NCBI GenBank assembly: GCA_019055375.1 | Contig: JAHQIW010006152.1 | Span: 1 to 64,000 of the forward strand | Length of the DNA: 64,000 nucleotides | Direction of reading: 5' to 3' | From: Parelaphostrongylus tenuis | Lineage: Eukaryota > Nematoda > Chromadorea > Rhabditida > Metastrongylidae | Shown: piece after piece, positions 40,628-55,600 of the stretch | Layout: every line of letters starts with the position of its first letter | Numbering within the stretch: the stretch's first letter is position 1 | Translations under genes and position numbers: made by a program | The notes under the pieces: model-generated | Database searches by the model: none | What the model was told of the DNA's origin: nothing | The model's input: only the letters and a program-made list of their open reading frames with translations

Positions 40628-43600
40628 GTAAGCTCAATCACTACGTAACTCCTCCTCCAAAGGAACTCAAATCTAGACCTCATGCAGTCTTGAATGGTTC
40701 CAGTGGAGTATCTATCAGTTAGCAGTTTATTTGACCAAAATCTTGTGATAAATTATGCACAAGAAACTATATGGACTGTACGAAAAAGTAATGACAGATT
40801 TTCTACAAAAAAAAAAGAAAATAACACACGAATCTTTATATATCACTGAATCGTTACTAATTTTTTTTTGCTGATGTCAAACTTCCCAAAAATCGTCACT
40901 GGCATTCTAAGATCGTCTGGAATCTGCGTTCATCATCAGACTCCGGCAAGCCTGTGATAATGTGTTCAACAACATTTGATGGCTATATTTTTCTACTATA
41001 AATATACATATATATACATACATATATATATATATATTTATGTTCATATATGTATATGTATGGACGTACATATACATAAAACCTGTATTGTTCTTCAGAA
41101 CAAAAATGATGGAGGACTGGAAATTGGTAATAAGCAGGAGCTGATATTTTGAAATGATAGAATATATATACATATATGTACCAAAATTTTTGCTAATTTC
41201 TTTTATCACGTCACTGCGGTATTATCACATTCATGCTACAACAGATGAAACTGTAATATAATTCAACATGACCGCTGAACTTTGGAAAATTTTTGAAGTT
41301 TTTTGAGATTTCAGTAATTTTTTGACTTCTTTGTGTTGCACTCGGGTACATCGAAAATCACTTCGTTTAGATGCAGTCTTAGAACCATCCTCCTCGATTC
41401 ATTTTCTGTTTTTTTTCAGTTTTCTGAGAAGAAGCAAAAGATGTCTGGAACTTTCACAGCTTTTTTCTCCATTCTTAAATGTATTGCAGAGATATGAAAC
41501 TCCTAGGGGCCACATTTTTATTAGATAGAATGTTGTATTTCGAACTATAAATTGACCCTGCACGAACATACCGGAGTAGTCTCATTTGAGACAGATGTGA
41601 GAGATATCTTTGCTTACCGTGTTATCACCTAAATGGTGAAACAGCGGTTTTCTTAGTTAAACAACGTCTTTCATGACAGCTCAACGATCCCTGTGGGTGT
41701 ATTTAGGGTGTTTAGCAAACTGGATATGGCATCGTACGACCCCGTTGTTAGTGATGTCGGCTGTCATCGACTCGGCCGTTATACGATAGATGACAAGTCG
41801 CCCCTTGCGTTCCGTCGAACAGCTCCCGAAGGAATACACTGTTAGCACTGCGACATAGTCAATTACATGTGGTCATGTGCATCAAAATGCCAGACACTGG
41901 AGAAAAACTAGCGATGCTTGTGATTCCTATGGGTCTGAACAAGCTAATATTATGCCGCTCATGAAGTGAACTACTGCAACAAACATCGTAACTTGGAAAA
42001 CTTCAATGGAGCGCCTAATCACTCATCATCGTTGTTCATCGTGTCACTTTAGTCATTCTGGAGATTTCAAGTTCAAGGCAACAAATCTACGGATTTCGAT
42101 GAATTGGGAGTAGGTTTGCCTGATGAAAGCCGCCACTTAATTAAGAAATACCGGAAATACCTGTGTTGAAGGTCACAGAACACTATTGCAGAGATTTGTC
42201 AAGAATCCAGAAAGGATCACTCGGACTGCCAACCAAATGGCAATCGACCCGAAACTTGAAATTGAACATCTCTGCAAATGGTGGATGTGCGTAATGGATG
42301 GATTGAAGGAAATATTGGTTTTTTCCCATTATGTGTTAAGGCAAGTGATATAGGAATTATAAGTGAATAATCAATGAATATAATTTTCTACAGCTGTCGT
42401 TTACAACGACCAGCGAGTTATCGGTACTCTTTACCATAAATAAGTGTTGTGAATCATTAGGCTCATCGAGAAATCCTCTTCTTCTTGATCAGAAAATAAA
42501 TATATGCAGATGATGTATTGCGGGACATAGTAGAGCATGATTCAAATTGACGTGGACTTCATGAGAGCCCATCATTTTTTTTCTAAATTGTTGCCGAAAT
42601 CATATAGAGAATCTAATCCCGTGGGCGTTGTTGTCACTGGTCTATGATTAATGTGTAAAATTGAGTCGCCTGTTTTGCATTCTGACATATCGTCGTGAAA
42701 TCTTTATGGCTTGAAAGCAAGCAAACAAAAAGATTTTAGGAATGTTGAGCCTGAGAATGTGCTGAGCGGATACAAGAAATGAAGAAAAACCAGTTTTTTC
42801 AGGCTCAGGACCATGTATTGTATCTCTTTCTACCATTTTTTTCGACTTATACTAAAAGTCCCGTTGCTGATAACAAACGCATTTGTTGAGAACTTGATAG
42901 CTAAATGAAAAAGGCCCAAGAATACCTTTGTCTATGCTTCTTTTTGCTGATCGCCAAAAACCTAAGCTTCTGTATGTGTTTACAGGATTCTTAATTAAAG
43001 GCATTCTGTTGTCATATATCCAAATCGGATTCTTCCATAGCTGAGAAATTTGATTCTAGATTTTCTCCCTGTCAAGATAAGCCACGATGCCGCTTCACAT
43101 GAGGAATAAAAATTGCGAAATTTTTCCTCATTCGTTATAATCAGTATAAAAAAATCTAATTTGAATATAAGAGGCGCCGTGGCCGAGTGCTTGTGATGCT
43201 TGTCGCGGCGCGCGTGGAGCCGACCTTCCTCCCGCAACCCTCTCCAGCAGTCAACAACAACACCCTATGGAATGCCACAGCCAGGCTATCCTCGGGATTG
43301 CAACGAGACTGGCTTAACCAGTATTCTACGACTTTCAAGGAGAAAAAGAAAAACTAACTGATTGCTAGATGTACTGGGATCCGCACAGTGATAAAAAACT
43401 GTGAACGCGGATGAATGAAGTGTTAAGTTTTCAATATGGAGTCGATTGACGGAAATATAACGTTCTTACATTTTCCTTAGCAAACCTTCATGTGCATTGG
43501 GATCCCATGAACGATTTCTTCATCCAAAAACCAATTGTGAGTAGAATGCCAATCATCTACGTTACTAGAGGATCATCCTAAGACAGCTTCACTGCAATTT

Positions 43601-46600
43601 TCAAGCGGACTCAACTCAATAATAAATTAACTCTTCGGTGGGAATCTAAAACATGAGAGCAGAAGTTTGTTCCACAAAGAGTTCTTCTATAGAAAAGGTT
43701 AAGTCGAATGTCAGCCTATTATCATGGTTTTGTTTTGATCTTCTAACTCGAGGTTGGTAATGGTAGTGATAAATGTAGTAGTAGTAGTTCGATGGCTGAC
43801 ATTCCCGCAATTCGCGTTCTTCGGAGCGTGGGTATACATTGCAATAGATTTTAGACTACTAAATAATAGTCTAATATAACGTTTCAAGAAGGTAAATCGC
43901 CTAATCTCGGCCATTGAACTATTCCAGCTATTACTGCTATCATTATTACCATAAGCAACCTCGCGTCAGCCAATCAAATGTCTTTACGATTTATACACAT
44001 TAAAGTTAAGGTTTATAAAAAGGGTCCTTTAATTTATGTTTTTGTCGCCTGATTCAGCTTAATTACAAAATATTAGACTGATTTCTATAATAATTGCGCA
44101 GTATAATGTGCTCGTTAAAAATCCACAACAAATTTGGAATGTTTATATAATCTCAAGGTCCGGCCGGATAATTTTTCAGCACTAGATAGGTGTACAAATA
44201 TGACTGCGCTGTTTTTTTATTTTTGCTTTGATAGTAGCGAAAATAAAAACATGATAATTTTTTCTCCTGTTTGAAAGCGCGTTGGAAACGCTATTTCTTT
44301 TTACGTTTTTCATATTTGAAAAATTCTATATGGTGGTTCCCATATAATTTTGAAAGGTGACCACTTTATTACCCTAAAAACGCCATTTATGGAAACATTA
44401 ATTTGCAGATTCATTAGCCAAAAGTTATTAAAATTGCTTGATTTTGGTATCGTTAATTTGCACATTTTCTTGTAAACATTTTGATATGCAACCTCCCTAT
44501 ACTTGCTATGAGATACTTGCATGGAGCTGTCGTTGAAACAACTTACCTTGCTACTCATACACGAAAGACGTGTGGAGAAAAATGCTAGTGAAGCGGCGCA
44601 CAAGATTAATGGAGCTTGAAGCAAGACCCTTCCAAAAGCAAGTACAGGTAAGATGTACACCAAATTGTTTGCAAGAAAATGCGCAGTTTATTGATACTGA
44701 GATCATGCAATCTTATTGCTAAAATCATATAAGAACCAAAATGGCGCAAACTGTGCAATTTCTCCGCGTGATAGCGCTCGGCTTCACGTTGCAAAACCGA
44801 TCGAAAACGTTATATAAGAGCTTATATAGGAGGTTTTAGAAGGTTTCACCTTATGTGCCCTACTCTCCCAGCATTGCACTGTCAGATTACCGCTTGTAAT
44901 TACCGCATCCAGATTTTAAAACAACAATTAAATAAGTAGCGTTTTTTCGAATGCGAAAGTCGTTATCTTCAAAGTCTTGTAAAAACCATCGCAGCAAGAA
45001 AAGAGCAGCGGAGTCATATTCATACACATGATAGTTTGCATTTTTTTCGTTGCAAGCAGGTCAAGTGGCAAGATGATGGAAGACAACTACAAAAGAAGCA
45101 ACATCTAGCGAATTCCAGACCAAAACCTGCTATGGAAGTATTCCTTAGGGACTGCAGGGTGGTGACAGCGCAATGCGACACGAAATAATGCGCATTTGAC
45201 TGATGAAACGCAAAATCCCTAAAGGGGCTAAGGAGCTACCGTAATCCCACTCTCTATTGACATCTGTTATGAAGCTCGATGGTCTCTCCTCTTAGGAACA
45301 GACAGAGATGGTGTTCTTTGTTTGAATGCTGTTATGAAAGGCAAGAAGACCATAGAGTAAGAGAAGAATGAATTTTTATGTGATCAAAAAGTGGTTTCAA
45401 GTAAATCATAAGGGCAGAAAACTCATACGCTAAGCGGCAGAAAGAAGACTTGTTTGTCTTTCAACGCCTGTGAATTATCCTGTTGAATTCGGCATACTCT
45501 GTCAAATGTATAATCCATACACATAATCGCACGCATTTATACATGTAATGCACACAAATACACGCGCATATACTTAAGCAGTACACACCAATACACACAT
45601 ACAACACACATACACACACGCACGCGCGCACACACACAGACACATACATATACACATACACATACACACACTTGAACTTTTTCACCCTCAAATACCTCTA
45701 ACAAAAATTTGCTCCTTATCCGACGAAGGAATTCCTTTTGCTTTTAGCAGTTTATATATTACAACGATACTTTTAGTATTTCTTCGTAGCATTTTTTACG
45801 AATATACCTTTTTTATAACAAACATAATTCAAAATAAAAGCACAGAGTAAGCGAACAAATAAGTTGACAGTAGATTCTATTGGTATGAGATACCTTATTC
45901 GTCACACGATTTTCAGCCCATATTTTCAAGATTCTGGTTAATGAGTACTAAGCAGATCTGATTATACAGTACTTTAGTATGCAGCACTTCAAAGTTGGTT
46001 GATCTCAGCTGGATAAAGTCAGTTAGATAAAGCGATCTCTAAAGTTGCGATCCTAGGGCTGCGTCCATGGCATCCAGGCTAAATATCCAACTCACCGCAG
46101 TAGCTGACGGCGCCTTATCGTGGCATCTCCTGCCAATTTGCATAAACGCAAAGAGCGGAAATTGACACGATTTATCGTGGTGTAGCTGAGAGATTGCGTC
46201 CGTCATTCTTTCGCCACCCCACTAGTAGCCGTACATACGACCGACGTCGTCCCTTTAGCCACTGCCAGCCGATTACGGTAGCCTAAATCCGTCGGTGAGT
46301 TCGTCAAGCTTAGGATTTCGGCATTAGACACTAGGACGAATGCATGAGCTGAGTAGACTTGTCCTTCGAGAATTGATACGTATGTCATTTTTCTATCTGC
46401 TTTTTACATGATCCATCTTCAGAACTTATGTCGGTCCCGGCACCTATTATCATTCAGTTCGCTGCCTGCATGTAGATTTGGTTGCGACTAGAGGTACATC
46501 CCTTTTCTGAGAACAGTGTTTTCACGCTGCAGGCCGCCTGAAATCTTGTAAGAGCTGTAATTGAGCGTTCTCAAACCATCGACATCGACGCTCACCAGTG

Positions 46601-49600
46601 TTCTTGAACTGGATTGGGTTTTTGTTGGACAAGTTTGATACTGTTTTGCCTGGCCCGAGGGTTGGGTGAGTTGGTGAAACCAATGCACACGTGTGTACGC
46701 ACGGCATTTTAAACGGTTTTGCCAACATGCTTAGTTTGATACCTTTTTAGTAATTAGTCATAGTAAATAGTGCAACAGTTACTAAGTAGTGGGACTACAA
46801 AATTAGTTTAGCCTTTCAGCAAAATATTCTCCTTTTATAAAAATGTATTTTTGTGATGTTGTGAGGTATGCAAGGTATTTGCGATACCCGAATGTAGCTA
46901 AAATGTTCCAAAATTCTTCAAAGCGCATAAAGTCGAATCCGTATCTCCCATACAAGAATTTCTCGGCCAAAATATTTTGCAAACAAGACTGTTCAATTTC
47001 TACTTTTAGGTAGCCTCTGAAAAAGGGTAAATGAAGGCGTGTTTCGTATAAAATTTTGGTAATAGTATTAGTTGGCTGTGCATTGCCCTTTTACAGTTCT
47101 ATGATCACTTTGTTGAGAGCTATCTTTTATGAAGCTTGCGCAATATTGTTATATCTTCATCAGATGCGATGGCTTGATTGACATTATGGCGGCGATCTCG
47201 TTTTCCTCAAAACCTAGACGTACTGTACCATACCATGTCTAATTATTCATTTGAAACTTCCTAAATCTTATAACAACACCTCTTTATATCCGTATCAAAT
47301 TATATCTCACAATAATCTAATTCAAAATTGACTCCAAATGTCTACCCATTGAGGAAACCCGCAGTTTAACTCCCCATATGCGAAAGGTCACCGGTTTGCT
47401 AAATCTCTGTATACTTGCCAGATTACACATTGATGGCGTAGATGAAGAGATATGCAAGGCTGCTAGACTCAATCTAACAGTGTTGCTATTCTTTACCGTT
47501 TGCAGTAGCACACTAACCGACTAGCTGTCTGAGTGGCTGTGATGATCGTTTAGAAGTGAAAGCACTATCTGTCAACGCATCAATTTGAAAACCATTCACA
47601 CGGAACGTCAGCAGTCAGAGACAGTCATTCCCATTGTTTTCGGGTAGAATTCGTCCTGTCACCACCATTCACAACAATCGACCATGACTTTCGAAACCCG
47701 CATCCTCACGAAGAAACATCAGCAATCATCAACGTTTTCTTACTTCTAAGTCGATAACAAAGTTGTTATCGCAGCAAAAAAACTGACGTTCTATTAGTTC
47801 CCTACTCGCTTACAATTACTGTTTTTTCTACACGGTTACTACTATGAGTGACTAATGATCAAGCTGTCCCTGCTTAGATTTCTTCAGTTCTCGCTTATAT
47901 GGCAGTGTATATACATTACATTCGCCTGACGTTATTGTTCATACGCAGTAACAAAGAAAAACGGCAACATGTTCTGAAAAACTGTTTTAATCCTTTTCGA
48001 GATTTAGTATGTCAGTGCCTTACGTACTCTTTGGCGGTCTCGCCCGCCTCATCAGAGCCACGCGCTCCACTAGTCAGCTTCTATATGATTCAGCTTAATG
48101 CACAATATAAAATGCTGCAAAGAAATTCGAATAGTAGAGTCAAAATGGCACAGGAACTCTAGTTCGCTTCAATATTCCATAGTCTGCGCTAGCCGACTTG
48201 CATAACGCTTTCATGTCGTACAATACGGAGTCAAATTTTGAACCCCAAAATATTAGTATTTTTGAAGTTTTCCCGTTTCTGTTTGTACAAGCTTCCGTTC
48301 CGTCCTTATGTGACTCGAATGAAATCAGACTTACTCGTCAGCTTTCTGTACATTCTGATGCTTCCATGTCAGTCAGTAACATTTTCCTCTAAAATTTTCA
48401 GGTAACTATTGATAAAGAAAGTAACGGAGGTATTTAGCCCGATAAAGGCTAAATTTGGTGATATCAGAGTATTCCTCCTGACCTGAAGAGGTTTTCGAGG
48501 GTAGCAATTCATGAGACACTCTCTTGTTTGCTTTCCCTGGATTGTATATCGCATGACTTAGAGCATTATTAATTCCACAGTACCGAAGAGTTCATCTTGT
48601 ACCCATTCATCTTCGACGAGATAATCATCTGGAAAATTTCGCCATTATCCCAATATAGACAATGAGCTCTTCAAAATGTGGACAAAATTTGCCGCGGACT
48701 AGATGTTTTCGAGTTTAATCAGTCATGCACTGATCTGCCGCCTCAATCGTCTTACTCGATCGTAAGACTACTTGAGTAATAAGTGTGAGTTTCCAGATAA
48801 GGCCTTTAAGGAGAAAACTCACTAAGGATTCATCAGCCGACTCCGTACAAAGACGGGAGGCGTGGCCATTGGCGAAAGAACTACCAAGACACGAATGGAT
48901 CCTCATCACTCAACCATCCTGTTAGCACAATAATTGTAAATGCCATCACCATTGCCTATATTACATGTGCCACACAATGGCTGATCATCGACTCTCTCAA
49001 GCACATTTTTATGATTTGTTGTAATCATTTGTTCCACAATTGTTCAGTGTTTTGCAAAAAACCCATGAAATCCGCCGGCACACATTTTTCTTTTTTAGGT
49101 CAGTGAGAGTAGAATGAGAGTATTAAGACCGGTATAAAATCTTTGATATGACTTCAAAGGCCCATTGTCACCAACGGCAATTTGAATCCAGCAATTTTTA
49201 TTCAGTTGGTAGTTTACCGCCTGGTCAAGGTGCCGAGGTTCTTTTATCGGAGCTCAGACACTCGTGTCTGGGCATTTTCAGGTACTCGAGAGAGGTAGTC
49301 GCTTGTTACTAGGATGGCCAGCGCACTTGTGGCCTGTCAGGGATAACTTTCAATGCGACTTTCATGTGAAAATGTCGAATTCCATGTAAGATTAGGTGAA
49401 CTAAAAGCGTGTGAACCTCAGCCATAGCAGCTCACCACACTCGAAACTCTAGTATTAGTTTTTCCACAATAAGAGGATAAGAGAAGCCATGACCTTAGAC
49501 GGTTGAAGTGATAAGCATTCTTTCTCATAGTTTTCCTCGAGATGGACAAACAGAATCTCTCAAACGTAATCTCTTAAACGTATCTTTGGCTAAGTTCATT

Positions 49601-52600
49601 TTAATCGCTATTCCACGCTGAGGTGTTGAAACTCGTCATCGACTTCTAGAATGATATTTTAGATCTCAAACCGACGGAACTACTATTGTACGAAAGCTTT
49701 TGTTTCTAGATGGCTAGATCTTCTACTTAGCAGATCTCACCTTCATTCTGCTATGCTGTTTTGCTAACATACAGCGACGTCAACGTCTATTTTATCACCA
49801 TTTCGTCAAGCTTTTTTTAAGCGATTACTCTTCTTTTGCTTTCATGCTTTGTAAAATGTAGCTGTGAATGAAAACGTCAAAGTGAATAATGTTGCTGAAA
49901 CTTTTTTATGAAATACAAATTCGCGACACGCGAAAGTTCAAGGTTTTTTTTTTCAAGAACATTCGTTGGACACTATTGATGGAAGTTTCTTTTCAACTAT
50001 CTCGTTTTTCTACTGCGATGCTCTATAAGATAATATATTTATTTTATGAATTATAATGGAATTTAATGACAAGCCAATTCTTTTTCGGAATGACTACCAA
50101 AACATAAATTGCTATTTTGAAGTTAGCGTAGTCTTTACGACGTCAACTCGACAAAAGGTAATATCCTTGTCAATTGGAAATAGTCCTCTCTTTACTATTT
50201 TTTGTCAAGGGTTAAATTTTGGAAGAATATCGAGTGGAGTATACTGTCTATCAAAGATAATATCATGGACGGCTTCTATATTCATTTAGAGATCGCTCAT
50301 TTTTTCCCAAGAATCATTCTCAAGTACTTGACGCATAGGTTCAGCTCACGTCTTACCGTATTCTAGCTACGTACGACGATTGTTTATGTTTCTCGCTGTT
50401 GACGAACTGCCGTTGTGAAGGCATTCGTTCATGTTCCCACGCTTAGCCTATTCAGTAGTAGAATTCTGTGCGCAACGCAAGATACCTTTGTCCGTTTCAC
50501 TCGATTTTTTTCCCTTCCTTCCCTTCGACAAAAGCAGCAAAACCTCGATAACCTCCTTCCACCTCATATGAGTCTTATGTAGTCGAGCCAAATTTGAAGT
50601 TATCGGACGAAAGTAGGGGTTGTCAGTGATGACAATTTTGGCTTCTCAACTAAGCATACTATTTCTCATAAAAAAAAACATGGGAAAAAGTCTTTCTGTT
50701 TGGAGGGGCCATAAAGATGTGTGTTGGTAAAAAGTAATTGAAAATTAGCGAAACTAAATAATAGTAATGGGAATGGTAAAAATTCTTCTGCGTTGTACCT
50801 CTTATCATTTTCGTAGCAGTAATTCGCTATTAATGGAAAACCTTGGCTTAGACCTCGTACTCATTTTCGCCATCCAATTCCTTCGTCCACTTATCATTTA
50901 ATCGCCTCCTAATGTGACATCTTTCACCTCCATCGAATTTTATTGTCTCGGGTGACAAAGCCGCGTTAAGACCGCACCGACAAGACATAGTGTAGAGTTT
51001 CTTTCTCGCTGCAGTTTCTTTTTGAGATATCTAATCTATTATGAATCCAACACCTGTAGGCTTTTCTCGAGCCGATTCAAACCATGTTATACTCAAACAA
51101 GATCTGAGAGTTTTGATTATGACTTAATGGCTGCAGAGATTTGTTGAGGAGAAGAAAAACAGGGCACACTGGTCTTCACCACAGTTGTCTTTCCTTGGAC
51201 CACTTTTTATATCGTTGCTCTTTCTACGTTTCATTTTCATCTTCAGAAAAATGCAGGTCGTTAAGCAGAAATCTATCTGCCACATGTCATGCTACATGTG
51301 CCCTTCTCTGCATTGGAAATTTTACAAAAATTCCGTACAGGAACTTTTGAAGCTTTTGATAAAGCGGTAGGAGTAGGGGATCACGACGAGTTATCTGCAT
51401 GATCGCCCTTGATGTCTGCAGGACAGCGTTCCTAACAAGCTGAGCCATCCTCTCTCTGACCTGCAAAATATACGACGTTCCTGATGAACTGAGCACGAAT
51501 CGTCTGCGTTTTCTTCTCGGGCATTTGCTGTACAAGGCTCTTGATAAGTTGACGACGTATCGCTGGCAGATCTGTCCCTAATTTTTCGGCTGTCATATGA
51601 CGGCGTTCCCAACAGGTGTTACTGTTCGACTCACTGAAATTTAGCCGATTATCGATGGTCCAGTAGCTATTTTGTATCGTTTTTGTCGTTCCGAGGTGTC
51701 ATAATTCGTTGTCTTGTCGCTGATGAGATGCACATGTCTTGCTATTATCTCCTCACGTTGATATACCATTACTCCTTCCGCCCATTGCTACCAATCTGGC
51801 TTTCAGATTAATCAGAAGAATTTTCAGCATGCTTTATTTCCTCCTTGCGTATAGAATTATCGTTGAAATTCAACTAAGTAGGCGGTTATAAAAATAGTAG
51901 CTATAACGTATTTGAAAACAACTGTTGTGGTGAACAATCGCCGAAATCACAATTAATTGACCAAAACAAAAATTATTTTTTACAATTATATCAACTCAAT
52001 TGATGAGTGTAACTCGATTATTTTACAATTTTTTCACGAACTCGGCACACCAGACTTGCACAAATTCCAAATTAGACAACAGTAGATAATAAATCAAGAA
52101 CACTAAATTTGTTTAGTTATTAGACCCTTTATCAACAGTGCTTGCAGATTCGGTATTCACGGCATTTTAATGCTGATTTTAGAACTATTTTCAAGTCGCT
52201 TGAGCTCTTCGAGACTCAACAACAGAACATTGGCCTAAAACAATGATCCGTCGCCTTTTTACTGATTACTAAATGAGTACTGATTTCAAGGCGCATAGCA
52301 GGCCCACTGTGATTGGTTGGTCGCTAAAAGGTTAATATAACAGTAGATTCTCTAAATGGAACAACCCCGGGGTGGGAGTGAGAGGGGTGGGGGCCGAACG
52401 AACTAGTTAAAGTATGTGAGTTGATTTGTAAATCTTGACAATATGATGCGATTCCTACTCTTAAACGTATTGTTGTCATTATCAGTATGAACTACGTCAC
52501 ATATAAAAGATATGCTGTTCATCTCTTCCTTCTTAGCTCCCTATTCTACAAATTCCGTACAAATTTTCGCTGCTAATCATAATTACATACCCTTTTTCCA

Positions 52601-55600
52601 CAACTTCTGAATAATTGTTTTCTGAGAATCGAGGATCCTTCAGGGCATTTGGTTTATGTTTCATCAATTTTGGAACTTCAAAAACAACCTTTGCTTCTTG
52701 TTGACACTGAATTCAAATAAGCGATCTACTGTAGTTTTCGTGGGAGTTGCATGGCTTCGTGACTTTTTCTTCCCGTTTTCTTGTGATGCGTCAGCCATAC
52801 GCCTTCCTTTGAAAATGTCGGCGACACGAGCTCCATCCGTCGCATATTCGACACCGCGCCCAACACCCTAGGAATGTTTTTCCTCTCTCTTCTTTTGCGA
52901 CTAGCTCAATGAGAGGTGCTCGATTGGGTTGTGAAGACTTCCAAGAACATAATATCATGATTTTTTGCTTATTGCTCTTATATGCTATTCACTATGAATA
53001 TCAGTGAGTATGTAAGATCTTTTTGCGATTAGTCCTATGCCTTTTGTGACAAAACGCTGGAAAATCTCATCGCATTTACTAAATGATCCAATTTCACTAG
53101 ATCTGTTCACCAGTACTCTGGATATAGCGATATATATTGTGTGAAACTTAGACGGCTTATTGGAATAACTCATTCAAATCACAAATCAATGAGATTAGAG
53201 TGACAAAAGCTTGAGTGAGGACTTCGATCACAGCGGTCACATGCTATTTTTCTGTCCTGGAATCCGGTAAAACAATTAAAATGCGTCAATTTATGACAAC
53301 GCAATCAAATAAAATAGGTACTGATAGATATCATTCTCCTTTTGTTAGGTCCTTACAAAGGGAGATGTCCACGTGGTCAGCTTATCTTGGAGATAAGAGA
53401 ATATGCCTCGTTGGGCGCGTGTTGTCAACTTGTCGACCACTCACTTCATTTCCGACCTGTGGGCTTCTCAAGCGGCCATCATCTCTGACTTGGATTTTTT
53501 CAGCTCTAGGTATTGGAGCCAATCCACCTCAATATAGGAGCCGCTTCTACTTGGATGCTACTGTTCAGCTGATGTTATCCACTTCTGTGTCTTTATAGTG
53601 AGTTCTTTGAGTTGATAGTTCCACGTCAGGTCCATAACTTTTGTCGTTTGCAACCTGCTGTGACCGTGTCACGCATTTCTTCAGCAGTGAAGAAATCCGC
53701 TACTGCATCTACATCTGATCTGCTCACAATTGCATCAAATCCAGAACGGGTGGATTTTTCCGTCCCAGTATCATTACTGAAAGTGATGGCACTCAGAAAG
53801 CCCATAAGTTCAGGATCTTCTTTCTTTTGCAATTGGCACTTGAAGTCGGCTGCCAGAGCTTTTACAAAGAGCCTATTTTCATTATTTAGAACATACTATA
53901 TGATCCGCTGATCCAGAGAATTAGACAGGCTATCCTAGTTGCTGTCAAAGTATCGGCATTTATATCGGTCATTTTGTTCCCATTATTATTATCTCTTTGA
54001 TATTAAATTCCACGACCCGTCATCACAATTTTTGATAGTGTGGTTCCCAAAACGTCTAGCATTCGATTCATTTTTCATCTTTTCCTTGAATGATGTGGAA
54101 TACTGGTCGAGCATGTCTCCCTGCAATCTCGAGGATAACCTGGCTACAGCGTTCCATAGAGCGTTCTTGTTGACTGCAGAAGTGTGTTGGGGTGGAGCTC
54201 GGCTCCACGTGCGCCGCGACGGGCATCACAACCACTCGGCCACGGTGCCCCCAAATTCGTGCTAATAAGCACGATCAAATGGACAGTAAGTGAAATTTTC
54301 GAACTAAAACGGAATTCCTGCCTTAAAACCAATCCATAAATTTGTTCACTTGATTATTTTTTTTCATCAGAAAGCATACAATATAATTATCATGAAGATC
54401 TTTTTGGACTGGTGACAATGCTTCAAGGAGTGATTCTTGTTACGGAACATGGTTGAATGGTTGGATGGATGGTTGATGCAAACGCTGTTGAGTTACTGCT
54501 GCCGCTGCTCAGGCCTAACTATTATTTCGTCGTTGGCAGTGTCGTTTCCGATCCATTTCTTCAATTTTCAAGCATCTTCGAATTTTGGAACAAATAGCAC
54601 CAACGTGTAATTGTAGGCTACAGCATGATTCCTGCTGAGACCGACCATTTTCTCTGTTGACAACTGTGAAATCGAGAAATCACCTCTATATACCAAAAGG
54701 ATTATTTTGAGGTGTTTGTGTCTTCAAAATGCATTAATGTTGAAGAAACGAAATATATAAAAGTAGGAGTAATCCACTAAGGTCAGCTCATATACTAATA
54801 GACGTCGTAATGAAAGGGCGCTTGACTTATGAAACAATCAAGATCCTACTGTAAAATCTCGTTTATCACTGTCGACAAAGAGTCGCTTCAATTTGACTTC
54901 ATAGTCGATCTCCAATCTAAAATATCTTAAGATTAGCTTTGTTCTTACTTTCTGTATAATACTTCTTCTGAAGATTTTTTCTTCTCTTTTCTTCTGCTTC
55001 TTCTAAAGTGAGAAATTACAAAATTTTGGGGCACAGACCGTTACAACAGGAATATCTCGGATAAAATGGATCACGTTCAAAAATTTCAGCAATAACAATA
55101 CCTTGCATCTATTGCCCACCAGCGAACTCCTCAAAACGGTGACATTTCTTTAACATAGTTTTTGAATTTTACTTCAAATACTATTATTTACTAGTGCGAG
55201 TATCAATGTTCACCAGAGAGTTAAGTGTTCCTGTTCGATTCCGTTTGGGCTATCCATAAAAAATATCGAAAAATTTTAGAATCACAGAGTGGTAGAAAAT
55301 TTTTGCTACTAACTTCTTTCACCTTACTCTCTTACGAGACTTACCAAAACTTCAAAACGCTATCTGACTTCGCTTACATGCGCCCACTATTTCAAGATGG
55401 TGACTCCCGCGAGGCTCATCTGAAGGACTCAGTCGCGTTCTTCACGTTCTGAATTGTGTGGCCTATCGACGGCTGAAATAATGTGTAGGGTGACGAAACG
55501 GCCATCACTCATAATGACATTCAAATCCCAATGCTCCATCGTGAACGTTAGTCCTCGCTTATCCGGAAACCCCTCCTATCTTAAAGCAGTTTGGAAAGTT

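Noticed and set aside
42115..42165. Plus-strand CTGATGA followed by GCC-rich sequence, as a ninth hammerhead
   Set aside because: There is no GAAAC strand at a suitable distance and no paired stem II.
43477..43539. Candidate basonuclin exon (ANLHVHWDPMNDFF)
   Set aside because: The flanking exons already encode a contiguous conserved block, so inserting this exon would interrupt it.
45461..45691. Cys/Val-rich minus ORF resembling a secreted peptide
   Set aside because: It is the translation of a (CA)n repeat with no signal peptide or splice context.
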